From: Cryphonectria parasitica EP155
Taxonomy: Eukaryota > Ascomycota > Sordariomycetes > Diaporthales > Cryphonectriaceae
Reading direction: 5' to 3'
Length of the DNA: 64,000 nucleotides
NCBI RefSeq assembly: GCF_011745365.1
Contig: NW_024468909.1
Coordinates: forward strand, 930,001 to 994,000
Shown: positions 11,901-23,571 of the stretch, in pieces
Position numbering within the stretch: the first letter of the stretch is position 1
Layout: every line of letters starts with the position of its first letter
Notes under the pieces: generated by a model
The model's input: only the letters and a program-made list of their open reading frames with translations
What the model was told of the DNA's origin: nothing
Databases searched by the model: none
Position numbers and translations under genes: made by a program

Positions 11901-12553
11901 GGAATGGTAGTAACTTCTGGCGTCGACCAGGGTTGTGTCCGCCGGTGGAACCCCCTCTAGCCCCATCTTCAGAGGGAGGAGGGAAAGGGGAGTTTGCCAG
12001 TCTTAGCTCAATCGTGCTCTGTGCTCTGCTCTTCTCGGCCGCTGTTTAGGCTACTTTTCCACCTCGCGCTTCTTTCTCTGTTTCTGCTCCTCCTTATTTT
12101 CCCTCTCTCCCTTCCCACGATCTCCCACCCCGCGCTCCCCACAATACAGTCTCAATCGTCTCTCAGCAGCTACCATCCAGGTCTCCCGACACTCTCCGTC
12201 GCACGCCACATCGCGTTCCTACTTGTCCCTCCGCGGACCACTGCACCGCCGGCGCTGAAGCTCCAAGCTCCAGGGCCGAGCAGCCTGATCGTGCTGATCG
12301 CGCCAGCCCAGACAGATTCTTTCCCCAGCCGCAACCGTCCACGGCTCGACGCCCTCACCCCCTCCAAGCCTCATTTCTAACCACACCTGACTGGAATTGC
12401 ACGCACAGCGACGGGCGATCTGAGTCTTTTTCCTGACGAGAATCATTTCACCTTCAATACACTCTTAATCCAACTTAGCGTCGCGTGCCGCCCGAGAAAC
12501 GCTCCAAGGACCCACGGGTAGTCAACAAAACAGTCCTTTGCCGCGCCGCAACA
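8979..12553. other. Long spacer and promoter region of TUP1
   Basis: No supported gene. It includes a GA-rich tract (9413-9460), a run of 11 G at about 11841-11851, and several AT-rich clusters of GTAC/TGTAC and TACGTA-type words (10300-10400, 11340-11400, 11575-11650). The stretch 12040-12130 is strongly pyrimidine-rich, as expected of a fungal core promoter or 5' leader. The longest open frame (10470-10973) has no recognisable domain. Confidence 0.6.
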
Positions 12554-14711
12554 ATGTCTATGTACCCAGGCCATCGTGGCATGGGAGGTGCTCCTCCAGG
12601 GGTCAACGGAGCCGCCCGCCTGAACGAGCTGCTCGACCAGGTCCGATCCGAGTTCGAGAGCCAGCTTCGTCAGTCCGAGAACTACGAGCACCAAAGTGAG
12701 CATCAACCAACCACCGTGCCTCGCGGCGCCTCTTCATTAAAAGAAAACCAAAAAAAAAAAAACCTCTCTGCATACGTTTTCCGTCCTGCGCGGTTACTAA
12801 CAAGCTCGAAAACAGTCCAGACGCAGGTAAACGAGATGCAGCTCGTCCGGGAGAAGGTCTATGCCATGGAGCAGACCCATATGGCCCTGAAGCAAAAGTA
12901 TATCATCACTCAACCCGTTCAGCCTTATCTACCTTGCCGCAGACGTGTCGCTGACAGCTCGTGGTGGACAGGTTCGAAGAAGAGGTTACCCATCTTCGCC
13001 GACAGCTCGAACAGGCCCGCGGCGGTGCTCCTCAGGGCGCTATGGTCGGCCCTCCTCCACACGCTGGCCCTCCTCAGGCCCCTCCCCCGGCTATCGGCAT
13101 GGGCACCAATGCCTTCAGCGCCATCATGTCTGGTCAGGGCGGCCAGGGCGGTCCCATCCCGCCTCCTCCTCCACCACAGGACCAGCAGGCTCCTCCACAC
13201 CAGATGCCACAGCCGCCCCCGGGACTCCAGGGCCCTCCGCCCCCTCCTCCCCCACCAGCGCAGGCGCCTCCCTTCCAGCCGCAATATGCCCAGGGCCCCG
13301 CCCCCGGCGGTTTCCCTTCCCAGCCTCCACAGAGCACCGCCAGCCCCGGCCCCGGTAAGCGCGGAGTCGGCCGGCCTCCTGCAGGTGGCCCTGCTACGCC
13401 TCAGATCAACACTCCCATCCCGTACCCGGGCCCGGGAGGTCCAGGCCAGTCTCCTCAGGTCGGCACGCACCCGACTCCAGACCACGCCAGGATGGCCCAG
13501 CCGCACCATCCTCCCACCAATGCCCTGGGAGATCTGGATGTCGAGCGACTGCCCGCACAGCACAAGAAGGCCAGAGATGACTGGTTTGTCATCTTCAACC
13601 CATCCGTTCCCCGCATTCTCGACGTCGATCTGGTCCACACCCTGGCTCACGAGAGCGTTGTGTGCTGCGTCCGTTTCAGCATGGATGGCAAGTATGTGGC
13701 CACCGGTTGCAACAAGTCCGCCCAGATCTATGATATCATCTCCGGTGAGAAGGTCTGCGTGTTACAGGACGACAGCGCCGATACTGGAGGCGACTTGTAC
13801 ATTAGGAGCGTCTGCTTCAGCCCTGACGGCAAATATCTGGCTACCGGCGCCGAGGATAAGTTAATTCGGGTGAGTATCCCCAGGGAGGACGACCTGTGTG
13901 TCTTTGTGTCTGTGTGTGTGCTGACGCTCTCCAAAGGTCTGGGATATCCAGTCTCGCACGATCAGGAACACCTTCTCCGGCCACGAGCAGGATATCTATA
14001 GCTTGGACTTTTCTCGGGACGGCCGTACCATCGCGTCGGGAAGCGGTGACAGGACCGTCAGGCTCTGGGACATAGAGACCTCCAGCAGCATCCTGACACT
14101 GACCATCGAGGATGGTGTCACTACTGTTGCCATCTCTCCTGATTGCACTCTTGTCGCAGCCGGCTCTCTGGACAAGAGCGTCCGCGTCTGGAACATCCAG
14201 TCTGGTCATCTCGTCGAGCGCCTGGAAGGCCCTGATGGCCACAAGGATAGCGTGTACAGTGTTGCATTCTCCCCTAGCGGCAAGGACCTTGTCAGCGGCA
14301 GTCTGGACAGGACGATCAAGATGTGGGAGCTCAGCTCTTCCCGTCAGGGCGGGCTGTCGGGCCCCAAGGGAGGACGATGCGTCAAGACCTTTGAGGGTCA
14401 CCGGGTAAGCAAATCAAACTCCCCTTCTGCACACTTGAAACTTGCAGGTCCAAGAATTTTGCTAACAGCTGCACTTACAGGACTTCGTGCTGAGCGTTGC
14501 TCTTACACCTGATGCGCAGTGGGTCATGTCTGGTTCCAAGGACCGTGGCGTGCAGTTCTGGGACCCCAGAACCGGTAATACCCAGGTCATGCTTCAAGGC
14601 CACAAGAACTCTGTCATCTCCGTGGCCCCCAGCCCGAGCGGCCAGTACTTTGCCACCGGCTCTGGCGACATGCGTGCCCGCATCTGGCGGTACGATAGAG
14701 TGGTGGCTTAA
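12554..14711 (+). CDS. TUP1: Transcriptional corepressor TUP1/RCO-1
   Basis: Five exons (12554-12695, 12816-12897, 12972-13869, 13937-14404, 14481-14711) encode 606 aa, the size of Neurospora RCO-1. Residues 1 to ~90 form the N-terminal Tup1 tetramerisation coiled coil ([13 protein letters not shown], ending [13 protein letters not shown]), split by introns 1 and 2. Next is a Pro/Gln/Gly-rich linker of roughly 170 residues. The rest is a seven-bladed WD40 propeller with repeated VWDI, VWNIQSG, MWEL and FWDPRTG strand ends. Tup1 with Ssn6/Cyc8 is recruited by DNA-bound repressors to silence many genes, including glucose-repressed and developmental ones. Intron 2 was assigned to the third available AG (12970-12971) because only that one keeps the coiled coil in frame. 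Intron 1 contains a 12-base A tract. Transcription converges with RMP1. Very secure. Confidence 0.96.
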
Positions 14712-15280
14712 GAGAGGGGAGGGGATGAAACCACTCCTCGGTCGTCCCTGGCAGGCGGTTCACACTCTAGGATGTTTGAGGTCATGGCCGGATCGCATTC
14801 AAGATAGAGGACAGACCCGAGTAATTTCTTGATTAGAAGAGGCGCTTTTGGACTGGTTTTTTGTTTTTGCATCTTCTAAATCACCTTCACTGACACACTG
14901 CCACTGTTGAATACTCTCTCGCAAGGTCAGGGAGGGCGTGGTAAAACAGGGACGCAGGGACTTTTGAAGGGTAGGCAAAGGAAGGTGGATTTTGGACTGA
15001 ATGGGGCGGGGAGGATGAATATTACCAGAGATTGTATTTGTCTTGATTGAGGTTGTCATAATAAGTCACTTCTCATATTACCAGCTCGTAGTGAGTGTCA
15101 GCTTCGCTTGTCTACCGATCTGTGTTGTAACCACCCAGTGCCTCTATCATGTTTTTTTCTTTTCTTTTGATGTATCAATACGCCAATAAAATGAACTAGA
15201 TTCATGGACAGTAATGAGGCAAGCCTGTGTGCGTTGCTGGGGGTATCATTTCTGGCCTATTTTACCATACATATTTATGT
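14712..15280. other. Convergent 3' spacer TUP1/RMP1
   Basis: Contains the two facing 3' UTRs. AATAAA at 15185-15190 on the plus strand could serve TUP1. Nothing else is seen. Confidence 0.6.
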
Positions 15281-16350
15281 TTACATGAGTGAGCTGAAGA
15301 GATCGTCGAACTCATCACCGCCTTTCTTCTTCCTCTTCTTCTGAGCCTTTTTCACCTCCATCGCTTCCACAACAGCAGGAGGAGACTGCGTCCGCCGCGG
15401 CGGCTCCCTCCCCTCTCTGTTCGTCCTTGCCGAGCCATCATCTATTCTCGACCTCTTTTGCTTCCTGCTCTTGCCCCCTCCTCTCCCTGCCTCGCTCACC
15501 TCATCCATCAGAGGCTGTCTAGGTACCGGCGACGAGCGCTGCTCAATATCCTGTCGCGTATCATGACTATCGACGTCGTCATCCCTACCACCACCACCGC
15601 CACCACTCATTTCGTCCCTCGACACGGCAACGCCGAGATCTAACTGATCGCTGCCACCAGAAGTACCGATCCCCTCAGCGGATCCGTGCGCAATGACGGC
15701 GGCTGGTCTTGCCGGCTCCTCAGTAGCCCTTGTCTCTTCTTCCTCCTGCTTTGGTGGGGGGATGAAGAGCTGGATGGCAGCTTGGATCTGGGCGAGCACG
15801 CCTAGGAGGAGTAGGCCTAGCTGGGCGAATTGCCTGTCGGCTGTGAGCTGGGTGAATGCTCTGGAGGTGGGTGGTTGGTGTGGTTAGCAAGATGTACAAC
15901 TGACTGGAGATGAAGGATTCTTGAAGGCAACCACACAACTTACCCATAGCATCTCGTGACGAGCACATCACGAACCCACACAGCCCTCTCCACCACCCTG
16001 TCCAGCGCAGGTTGCCTGGCGGCGACGGCTGCTGCTAGTGGTGGTGGTGGCACCACTAAACCCTTTTGCCGCTTCTTCTTGTTATTACTGCTGCTGGGCG
16101 CGAGCGAGAAGGAAGATGATGAAGAAGACAAAAGGAACTCGGCTTGCTGCACGGCATCTTCCAGGTCGGAGGTGAGCTTGTGGAGGTTCCGGCGGAGCAT
16201 GTTGAAAGCGGGCCACCAGGCCGTGGCGCGGTGCTGGTTCTTGTTGCGGTGGGCGAAGCCGTCGAGGATGTGGGCGGCTGTGGCGAGGGAGGTGAGGGTG
16301 GGTTTGAGCTGAGTGGGAGATGGATAGGGGTTCGGGCCTGGGCTGCTCAT
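15281..16350 (-). CDS. RMP1: RNase MRP protein 1 (RMP1-like)
   Basis: Two exons, 16350-15944 and 15860-15281, encode 328 aa; the 83-nt intron has a GTAAGT donor and CAG acceptor and joins in phase. The N-terminal third carries the RMP1 signature HRNKNQHRATAWW, where the family has an HRNKNQHR-like helix, followed by a helical segment ending VLVTRCYG, with AFTQLTADRQFAQLGL after the splice. The remainder is low-complexity, basic and acidic, and ends in a lysine-rich stretch plus GDEFDDLFSSLM, a short nucleolar-protein-like tail. In yeast Rmp1 is the subunit specific to RNase MRP, the ribonucleoprotein that cleaves pre-rRNA in ITS1. A Ser/Asn/Lys/Pro-rich insertion (about residues 65-95) interrupts the conserved domain. 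It is transcribed divergently from ADE5,7. The assignment rests on motif recognition. Confidence 0.8.
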
Positions 16351-17123
16351 TGTACCTGTGGTGATGGTGGTGGTTGTTGATGGGCGAACATGGGATAACA
16401 GAGCTGTAAACCAACCCGCCAGGGCTTGCTGGCTTATTGGAGGTTTTCTTCTTGTTTCTCTTCCCCTTGCAGATATTTTTCAAGATTGTCCAGAAGGACT
16501 CATCTTGAGGAGTCTCTGCAATGAAGAAGGTGCTATCAGTGGTGAGAAGGGCTGGGATTGACTGCGGGCTGTGACCACAACAATTCATGTTTTTACAGTC
16601 TTTTGTCTTTTTGTTTTTATTCATATTATTATTTCCCTTTTCATCTCTTTCTTTTTTTCCCCGGCTGAGAGAGGGGGGGGGGGGCGGAGGGGTCGACTAA
16701 CAATTTAGATTCCTGCCAGGTACGGCCCAACAGGGTATGGACTATGTACCCTAGCTTGGCCTACTTACAGTAGGCACTATGTACCTCAAGTAGTGTGGGG
16801 GAGGGGCAGTGTAGCCGCCAATGCAGCATAAATTTTTTAGCGACACTACTGTCTTGAACTTATTTTTTCTCTTAGCCCAGCTTCAATTGAAGAAAAGGGA
16901 AGATGTCGGTAACCACAAGTCCACCAGGCTTGGTTCTTTTGTCAACAAGCTCCAGGGTGAACAACCTCCCTTGCTTCCTCTGTCTCTCTCTTTCTACACC
17001 CTCCAGTCTTTTATTCTTTTTTCCCTACTTTTGGTTCTCTATTTATTTAGAAAGCCCCTCCCACAAACACACGCGAACACACGGAAGAGAAGAAAGAAGG
17101 AGAAAAAAAAAAAAAAAGAAAAG
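16351..17123. other. Divergent promoter RMP1/ADE5,7
   Basis: A 773-bp shared upstream region. It contains a G tract at about 16674-16684, pyrimidine-rich sequence (16960-17040) and a 15-base A run (17103-17117) directly before the ADE5,7 start. An in-frame upstream ATG at 16821 exists, but the sequence between is low-complexity leader. Confidence 0.6.
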
Positions 17124-19517
17124 ATGGAGTCTGAGAATACCCAAAACATTCGCATCCTGCTCATAGGAAATGGAGGTCGCGAGCACGCCCTAGCCTGGAA
17201 GCTCTCCCAGTCGCCTCTCGTCGAGTCCATCATCGTCGTCCCGGGCAACGGCGGCACCGCGACCTGTCCCAAGACCACCAACGAAACCAGTGTCTCTGCC
17301 GAAGACTTCCGCGGCCTCGTGTCGTTCGCCCAGTCGCGCAATATCAACCTCGTCGTCCCTGGCCCCGAGCAGCCTCTCGTCGATGGCATCGAATCCTTCT
17401 TCGCTGGCGCTGGCATCCCTGTCTTTGGCCCCTCCATCGCCGCCGCCCGCATGGAGGGGAGCAAGACCTTCAGCAAGGATTTCATGCGCAGACACGGCAT
17501 CCCCACCGCCGCCTATGCCAACCTTGCCAATTACGGCGCCGCTGCGAGGTACATCCAAAACCTAAACATCGATGTGGTCATTAAGGCGACGGGCCTGGCT
17601 GCCGGCAAGGGCGTCATCATCCCCCAGTCGAAGGAAGAGGCCCTCCTGGCCGTGCGCCAGATCATGCACGACAAGGCCTTCGGCTCCGCTGGCGACGAGA
17701 TCGTCGTCGAGGAGCTCCTGACGGGCGATGAGCTGAGTATTCTGTCCTTCTGCGACGGGTACACCATCAAGAGCCTGCCCGCCGCCCAGGACCACAAGCG
17801 CATCTTCGACGGCGACCAAGGGCCCAACACCGGTGGCATGGGCTGCTACGCCCCGACCAACATCGCCACGCCCGCCCTGATCAAAAAGATTGAGAAGGAG
17901 ATCCTGGAGCCCACCATTGCCGGCATGAGATCCGACAGGATGCCCTTCAAGGGTGTGCTCTTCACCGGCGTCATGGTCACCCCCGACGGGCCCAAGGTGC
18001 TCGAATACAACGTGCGGTTTGGTGACCCAGAGACGCAGACCGTCCTGCCTCTGCTCTCCGAGGAGACAGACTTGGCCGAGGTCATGATGGCCTGCGCAAA
18101 GGGCTACCTGAGCTCTGTGGACCTGCACATCCTGCCCAAGTTCAGCGCCACCGTGGTTGTGGCCGCAGGTGGCTACCCGGGCAGCTATGCGAAGGGGACC
18201 CCCATGACCGTGGGCACCCCAGCGCCCGACAGCGGGATCACCATCTTCCACGCCGGAACCCAGCTGGTAGGCGGTCAGCTCCAGACCTCGGGCGGTCGAG
18301 TGATTGCCGCCAACGCGGTCGGAGACAGCCTTGAGGAGGCGGTGAGGAAGGCATACGAGGAGGGCATCAAGCTCATCCAGTTCGACAAGATGTTCTACCG
18401 CAAGGACATTGCGCACCGTGCATTCCGGACACAGCCGAGCACGTCAGGAGGTCTCACCTACGCTGAGGCGGGCGTCAGCATCGACGCTGGCAACGAGCTC
18501 GTCGAGATGATCAAGACGGCCGTCCGGTCAACAGCACGTCCCGGCGCCGATGCTGAGATTGGTGGCTTCGGTGGCGAGGTAGACCTTGCGGCCGCTGGCT
18601 ACCCCAACGCACCGATCCTCGTGGGCGCCATCGACGGCGTCGGCACGAAGCTGATCATCGCGCAGTCCATGAAGAAGCACGACACTGTGGGCATCGACCT
18701 GGTGGCCATGAACGTCAACGACCTGATCGTCCAGGGCGCCGAGCCCCTCATGTTCCTAGACTACTACTCGTGCAGCAAGCTCCGCCCTGCCGACGCCGCT
18801 GCCTTCGTGACCGGTGTTGCCGAGGGCTGCCGTCAGGCCAACTGCGCCCTGGTGGGCGGCGAAACGGCCGAGATGCCCGGCATCTATCACGACGAAGACT
18901 ACGACGCTGCTGGTGCCGCCATCGGTGTCATGCGCAGGGAAGCTAGGCTGCCGCGTCTGACTGACATGCGCGAGGGCGACGTCCTGCTCGGCCTGGCGTC
19001 CAACGGTGTCCACTCCAACGGCTTCTCCCTCGTCCGGCGCATCGTGGAGAAGGAGGGCCTCGAGTACACCGACGCGTGCCCCTGGGCCGACAACAACAGC
19101 GCGTCCTCGGTCGGCGACGCGCTGCTTGCGCCCACGCGGATCTACGTCAGGCCCCTCCTCAAGGCCCTGGAGCTCAACCTCATCAAGGGCCTCTCGCACA
19201 TCACCGGCGGCGGCCTGACCGAGAACGTGCCGCGCATGCTGCCCAAGACCCTCGCCGCCGAGATCGACGTCGCCAGCTGGACCGTGCCCGCCGTCTTCAA
19301 GTGGATGCGGACGGCTGCCTCGGTCGAGCCCAAGGAGATGGCCCGGACCTTCAACAACGGCATCGGCATGGTCGCTGTAGTCGCCGCTGCCGATTATGAC
19401 AAGGTCGCCGGCGTCCTCAAGGGCGAGGGCGAGACGGTGTACAAGATTGGGCAGCTGGTGAAGAGGGAGAGCAACGGGGAGGAGTGCGTGCTCAAGAGTC
19501 TGGAGTCCTGGGCGTAA
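17124..19517 (+). CDS. ADE5,7: Bifunctional GAR synthetase / AIR synthetase (purine synthesis)
   Basis: A single exon of 797 aa. Residues 1 to ~430 are phosphoribosylamine-glycine ligase (GARS). They carry the N-terminal [11 protein letters not shown] loop, VPGNGGT, the ATP-grasp motifs GLAAGKGV and [19 protein letters not shown], and the metal-binding [10 protein letters not shown]. Residues ~440-797 are phosphoribosylformylglycinamidine cyclo-ligase (AIRS), with [25 protein letters not shown] and a glycine-rich HSNGFSLVR segment. The enzyme catalyses steps 2 and 5 of cytosolic de novo purine synthesis. The start at 17124 was chosen because homology begins there and it sits in an A-rich leader. 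The frame stays open upstream to 16821, but that part has leader composition. AATAAA at 19887 is a plausible polyadenylation signal. The gene converges on the Zn2Cys6 gene. Very secure. Confidence 0.97.
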   Translation: MESENTQNIRILLIGNGGREHALAWKLSQSPLVESIIVVPGNGGTATCPKTTNETSVSAEDFRGLVSFAQSRNINLVVPGPEQPLVDGIESFFAGAGIPVFGPSIAAARMEGSKTFSKDFMRRHGIPTAAYANLANYGAAARYIQNLNIDVVIKATGLAAGKGVIIPQSKEEALLAVRQIMHDKAFGSAGDEIVVEELLTGDELSILSFCDGYTIKSLPAAQDHKRIFDGDQGPNTGGMGCYAPTNIATPALIKKIEKEILEPTIAGMRSDRMPFKGVLFTGVMVTPDGPKVLEYNVRFGDPETQTVLPLLSEETDLAEVMMACAKGYLSSVDLHILPKFSATVVVAAGGYPGSYAKGTPMTVGTPAPDSGITIFHAGTQLVGGQLQTSGGRVIAANAVGDSLEEAVRKAYEEGIKLIQFDKMFYRKDIAHRAFRTQPSTSGGLTYAEAGVSIDAGNELVEMIKTAVRSTARPGADAEIGGFGGEVDLAAAGYPNAPILVGAIDGVGTKLIIAQSMKKHDTVGIDLVAMNVNDLIVQGAEPLMFLDYYSCSKLRPADAAAFVTGVAEGCRQANCALVGGETAEMPGIYHDEDYDAAGAAIGVMRREARLPRLTDMREGDVLLGLASNGVHSNGFSLVRRIVEKEGLEYTDACPWADNNSASSVGDALLAPTRIYVRPLLKALELNLIKGLSHITGGGLTENVPRMLPKTLAAEIDVASWTVPAVFKWMRTAASVEPKEMARTFNNGIGMVAVVAAADYDKVAGVLKGEGETVYKIGQLVKRESNGEECVLKSLESWA

Positions 19518-19936
19518 ACAGGGAAAGGGAAGCCCCTGGGGAGGAGGGATTTTAACGCAAGGCAACTCGGCAATAGATGAGGAGCGAGCATGGTCTCTTG
19601 ACGACTTTATATACGGGATTTATCTTCTCCGTCAGCGAGCGCTCTGTGTGTGTGTGTGTGCTGCTGTGTTTTGAATACAAGCTTGCCTCCTTAGTTGCCT
19701 ATCTAAAACTGTTCGATTTCCATCATTTCAAAGAAGTCCCATGGTTTTGCCCTCTCATCATGTGCATGACAATTGTATGGGGATTATCGTTGTATACCAT
19801 CAATAACATGAACATCAATATCAATAACCCGCGCCGTCGCTACCGGTAAAAGCTAGCTAGCCTACATTCAATCTATACCAAGCTGGAATAAAGTATCCTG
19901 GAAAAACCAAACAAAGCATCTCTCCTTGGAGCAGAC
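19518..19936. other. Convergent 3' spacer ADE5,7/Zn2Cys6 gene
   Basis: Holds both 3' UTRs, including a short (TG)n run near 19645-19660 and AATAAA at 19887-19892 (plus strand). Nothing else is seen. Confidence 0.6.
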
Positions 19937-21283
19937 TCAAGTAACAACAGTCTCGATCAGGCTGGGATCAAAATTCCAGTCAAAGTCCTTCATAAATGCA
20001 TCCCAGTCGATCATGGCAGTAAGATCAGGGACAACGGCCGAGGAACCAGCCGCGACGCCACCACCAGCCCCGGCAATGTCGGCGCCACCACCAGCGCCGG
20101 GGGGCTGCGGGGTCAGCTTCTCAGGGCGGATCTGCTCCATCTGGCGCTTCCAGCGGCGGATACAGTCGAGGGGGAGGCCCATGCCCATGCGGTGGCTGTA
20201 CTGGGGGTCGCCGAGCTGGGAGATCTCGGTGGCGGGGAGGACGTTGCGGACGTTCCAGGCGCTCTCCATCATCTTGGAGCAGCGGAGGGGCAGGTCGGCC
20301 TCCTGGACGGAGCAGTGGCGGATGCTGGCCACGGCGTCCAGGACGACCATGTCCGGAGTGGTCACGCCGTCGAGCTGGCGGATGTAGGTCTCGACGGCAT
20401 CGCGCAGGGTCGGGGATACGAGGGCTGAGATGAGGACGCAGCCCGCGGTGAGGAGAGTACGGCAGACAAAGTGCGGCGCGTGGGAGAGAAAGTTGATCTC
20501 GGCCTGGAGCTTCAGGGCGAGCTGGACGAGCAAGTGGGCGGTGGTGCAGCAGCGGAGGGTGTTGCGCCTGTAAATCTCAAGGCTGAAGTTGGGCGTGGGC
20601 ACGAAATAGTATATCTGGACCTCGAGGAGGGTCGAGAGGATTGTGAAGTGGTCGACATCTTTTTTTTTATTTTTAATTTCCATTTCATCTGTCAGCATGT
20701 CATTTATTCAAGGCGGAGATGTGTATTGACCTGCCTGAGATGTCAACAGAAGACATCAGCCTCTGCACCTTGGTAAAGTCATCCGAGAGTTGGTCTACGA
20801 TGTGATGCGACACGCCCCGCTCTTCCTCGAGGGTGGCAGACATCACCCTACTCAGCCGATTAAGAAAGGCGGCGCTCTCGAGTTGCACGTAAAAGTAAGT
20901 TGGGATCTTGAAGGAACTGGTGCGGTCCAAGACGCTCTCGATGGTCCGGTTGAAGAACTGTCCCGTGCTCGGGGTGCCGCTATAGGTCGAGATGCGCTGA
21001 GAAACAATATTGTAGCCAAGCCAGGTGTAGACGGCCTCCTCATTAGACACGGCAAGGCGGTATACTGGATAGAGAAGCGTGGGAATATCGCCCCGGCCGG
21101 TCTGGATCCCCAGTAGGTAGCAGCTGTTCATGAGCATGGAGGTGTAGATGGGTGACGGGTCTTTCATGAAGCGAATGGTGGGCAGCGGCCACGCGCTCAG
21201 GATGAGCATCGCGTTGATGGTAGCCAGCGACATTGGCGGGTCCGACCTATAGTTGACGAGTATCTTGTAAGCAGGGCCCAACA

Positions 21284-21319
<36 letters not shown>

Positions 21320-22373
21320 TGATCCTGAAGCCAGTACAACAGCACGTTACAGTATAGAGAAAAGGGGCGGGGGGTGGTACAAATACATGGGACACAGAAC
21401 ACAGTGAATTTTGTTGGAGCAGAAGAAATAAAAACACATATTGAAACATAGAAATATATATAATTAGGCATAGAAGCACACTTCCAAAGAGATATACGTA
21501 CACAGCATCCCAGACCTCAGACTTGATGGAGTCGATCAGAAAGTCAAAGACCCCACCGTCATGAGGCAACCGCCGGCAGGCCGTCACCATAATGACCCAA
21601 AACAGGACCGGCCCTGCATTGTAGATGGCGTCTGGCTCACGCATACGGACGATAGGGAGGTAAGGGTGGAAGTCCTTGAAGTACTTGTCGAAGTAGACAT
21701 CAATGTCTTGGCCGGCAAAGACGCGCGACTTGAGGGCGCGCGGCTGTGCGGGACGACTGGTACTGGTCGTGGTGGAGGGCGTCGTCATCTGGTCTCCTGG
21801 CGTGAGCGAGGGGACGGAGGAGGCATCACCGAGCCCACCCCTCGGCGGCGCAGGGCCGCTAAAGGAGGAGATGCTCGACATCGGGGTCGCATTGGGCGAG
21901 AAGGCGACTGTAGGGTAGAGGCGTGTTCCGGTTGCTGGCGGCGCAGGCGGTGAATGCTGCTGCTGCTGCTGCTGCTGCTGAGGATGGAGGAGGTGGTTGG
22001 TCTGTGGAATCGAGGGTAGAGGCATCTGCTGCTGTTGCCCTCCCTGGGTCGTGGCTGTCGTCGTCGTCGTCGTCGTCGTCGCCCCTCGGGGTCCGACAGC
22101 CTGCTTGATGTTCTGGACCTCCTGGACGAGCTCCTCGAACCTGCTCCTCTTGCTGACGCGCTTGTGGGACTTGTCGACGACGCAGGGCAGGCTGAGCTTG
22201 GCACAGCGCTGGCAGGGCTGGCCGTGGACGGCGCTGGCGTTGCATCGCACTTTGGAGTCGCGACATGAGACGCAGGCCGTGTTCCTCTTGATGCGCGACT
22301 GGGGCGACGACTGCTCGGCGGCCGAGGCCAGGAGATCTAGTGACTCCCTGCTCTCCCCGTTGTTGCTGCTCAT
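19937..22373 (-). CDS. Zn2Cys6 transcription factor, LEU3/WAR1-like
   Basis: Proposed exons 22373-21502, 21246-20735 and 20658-19937 encode 701 aa. The DNA-binding domain is C34-X2-C37-X6-C44-X9-C54-X2-C57-X6-C64, followed by a basic linker and a short coiled coil (EELVQEVQNIKQ). A linker with poly-Thr, poly-Gln and Pro/Ser runs leads into the fungal regulatory domain (FHPYLPIV, PVLFWVIM, LILSAWPLP). The arrangement resembles the LEU3/WAR1 branch, but the target genes cannot be read from sequence. Intron 1 (255 nt) carries a (GA)n repeat and was set by the GTACGT donor and CTATAG acceptor that keep phase. For intron 2 no GT donor keeps the frame; a GC donor (CAG/GCAGGT) does. The acceptor at 20659 gives an ISDVDHF joint, with a second possible one at 20689. 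The start MSSNN at 22373 was preferred over longer leader frames. Domain identity is secure, exon 3 boundary less so. Confidence 0.82.
21287..21316. repeat. (GA)n microsatellite inside intron 1 of the Zn2Cys6 gene
   Basis: About 14 GA units lie near the 3' end of the 255-nt intron and probably explain its unusual length. Confidence 0.85.
21957..22080. repeat. Coding (CTG)8 and (GTC)8 triplet runs
   Basis: A CTG run at 21957-21980 encodes eight glutamines, and a GTC run at 22057-22080 encodes a poly-threonine segment, both in the linker of the minus-strand Zn2Cys6 protein. These are length-variable sites of low structural constraint. Confidence 0.9.
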
Positions 22374-22743
22374 AGTCAACGAACAAAGGAAAGAAAAATA
22401 AAAGAAAAGGCAGAGGATTCGGCAGGCACGTGAATATCTGTTTCTGTGTATGCTGATTGGTATGGTGGACGGTCGAGTTCGATGTCGATGGCCGATGCGG
22501 AGCCGGTATGCGCGATCTCGGGAGGAATTCGGCGGTATCTTTTCTTGAGGGGGAATAAGACGTAGTGCAGTGAGTGGTAAGCACATTGACATAATAGCAT
22601 TTGAGCTAAGCAGGGACATTGGGGTTAGGGTCAGTCAACCCTTACCCTGAACCTGCATCGTACCATACAGTAGTGCATCATTGCTGTGGAATCAAGACCT
22701 CCCTCCCCCTCGTCCTTCTTCTTCACTCCTTCTTTTCTTGTAC
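22374..22743. other. Spacer upstream of the Zn2Cys6 gene
   Basis: 370 bp with the promoter and leader of the Zn2Cys6 gene and the 3' end of the PEBP-like gene. A single GGGGTTAGGGT word at 22621-22631 resembles 1.7 telomere units or a Tbf1-type site. Confidence 0.55.
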
Positions 22744-23571
22744 TTACCACCTCCTCTCGTACTCACCAACCCACAAGCCCCAGCCCAGAACATTTCCCTT
22801 GATCTTCTCGGCAATCTGTTCCCTGCTAGGCTGTGGCTTGGACGTCAACAAGTCCTTCGGCAGCGGCTCGCTCAGCGCCACAATCTGATGGAAATCTAAC
22901 AAACATTATGAGACACACGTACTGTCAGCACGCACGCACGAAATGGCTCAACGTATCCTCTCTGTAGCTGTCGGTCCAGCCGGTGTATACTCACATCTAT
23001 GGGGCCCGTGGTTCATCAGCGGGCGAGGGGGTATATACACTTTGCCTGACCTCGTCATGCCGTAGTGAAAGCCTCCCTTGAGCAGGTTCTTGCTGTCATC
23101 AGCCACCTCGATATCGGCATGGTCCACCCTCGTAGTAGTGGCTGCAATGCCAGCAAATATCCTAAAGTAAATAATCACAACGAAGTCTATCAGTCAGTTC
23201 TTCCGCCATAGCTAGCCAGCCAGCCACAGGCAATGAGAAGACAGAGAATAGACCTACGCGTGCGAAATAGGCGTCGGCAGCGGCGCATCCGGGTCCTCCA
23301 CGACGAGCAGCCACTCTTTCACCTTACCCTCCAGGCTCGTTGGCGTCATCCACTCCAAAGACGGCAGCCTGCCCGCTCCGTCAGCCGAGTCCTCCTTCTG
23401 CAGCTGGGCCGGCTGGCGCAGCGGGCCGGGACCGCGCGCCGGAGAGGTGATCTCGATGGTCGGCTCTGAAAAAGCCTCGAATGCGGGGAGGCGGTTGAAG
23501 CACTTGTCGTCGCGGCCCCTGGCGTTCGCGAACAGCCATGAGATTGTTACTTCTAAGAGTGCCCGGGACAT
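22744..23571 (-). CDS. YbhB/YbcL-type phosphatidylethanolamine-binding protein
   Basis: Three exons (23571-23258, 23161-22995, 22895-22744) give 210 aa. Introns of 96 and 99 nt have GTAGGT and GTGAGT donors, and all phases agree. PEBP hallmarks are visible: SLEWMTPT, VEDPDAP (the anion-site DPDAP motif) followed by PTPISHA, FHYGMTRSGK, the NHGPHRYFHQ stretch over the second splice, and VALSEPLP near the end. The C-terminus (GWGLWVGEYERRW) is typical of the fungal members. The family binds phospholipid head groups or small ligands and includes kinase inhibitors; no precise function is known for this fungal subgroup. No signal peptide is obvious, though residues 5-15 are hydrophobic. The ATG at 23571 is used; the frame upstream opens only on a GTG. 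It is tandem with the Zn2Cys6 gene. Confidence 0.85.

Noticed and set aside
12898..12957. Earlier AG acceptors (12942, 12957) for TUP1 intron 2
   Set aside because: Both throw the coiled coil out of frame. Only the AG at 12970-12971 joins MALKQK to FEEEV.
16821..17123. N-terminal extension of ADE5,7 from an upstream in-frame ATG
   Set aside because: The extra 101 codons are low-complexity leader (Leu/Ser/Phe, then poly-Lys from an A run). GARS homology starts right after the ATG at 17124.
22621..22650. Interstitial telomere repeat (GGGGTTAGGGT)
   Set aside because: Fewer than two TTAGGG units; it occurs by chance or as a single protein-binding word and gives no sign of a chromosome end.
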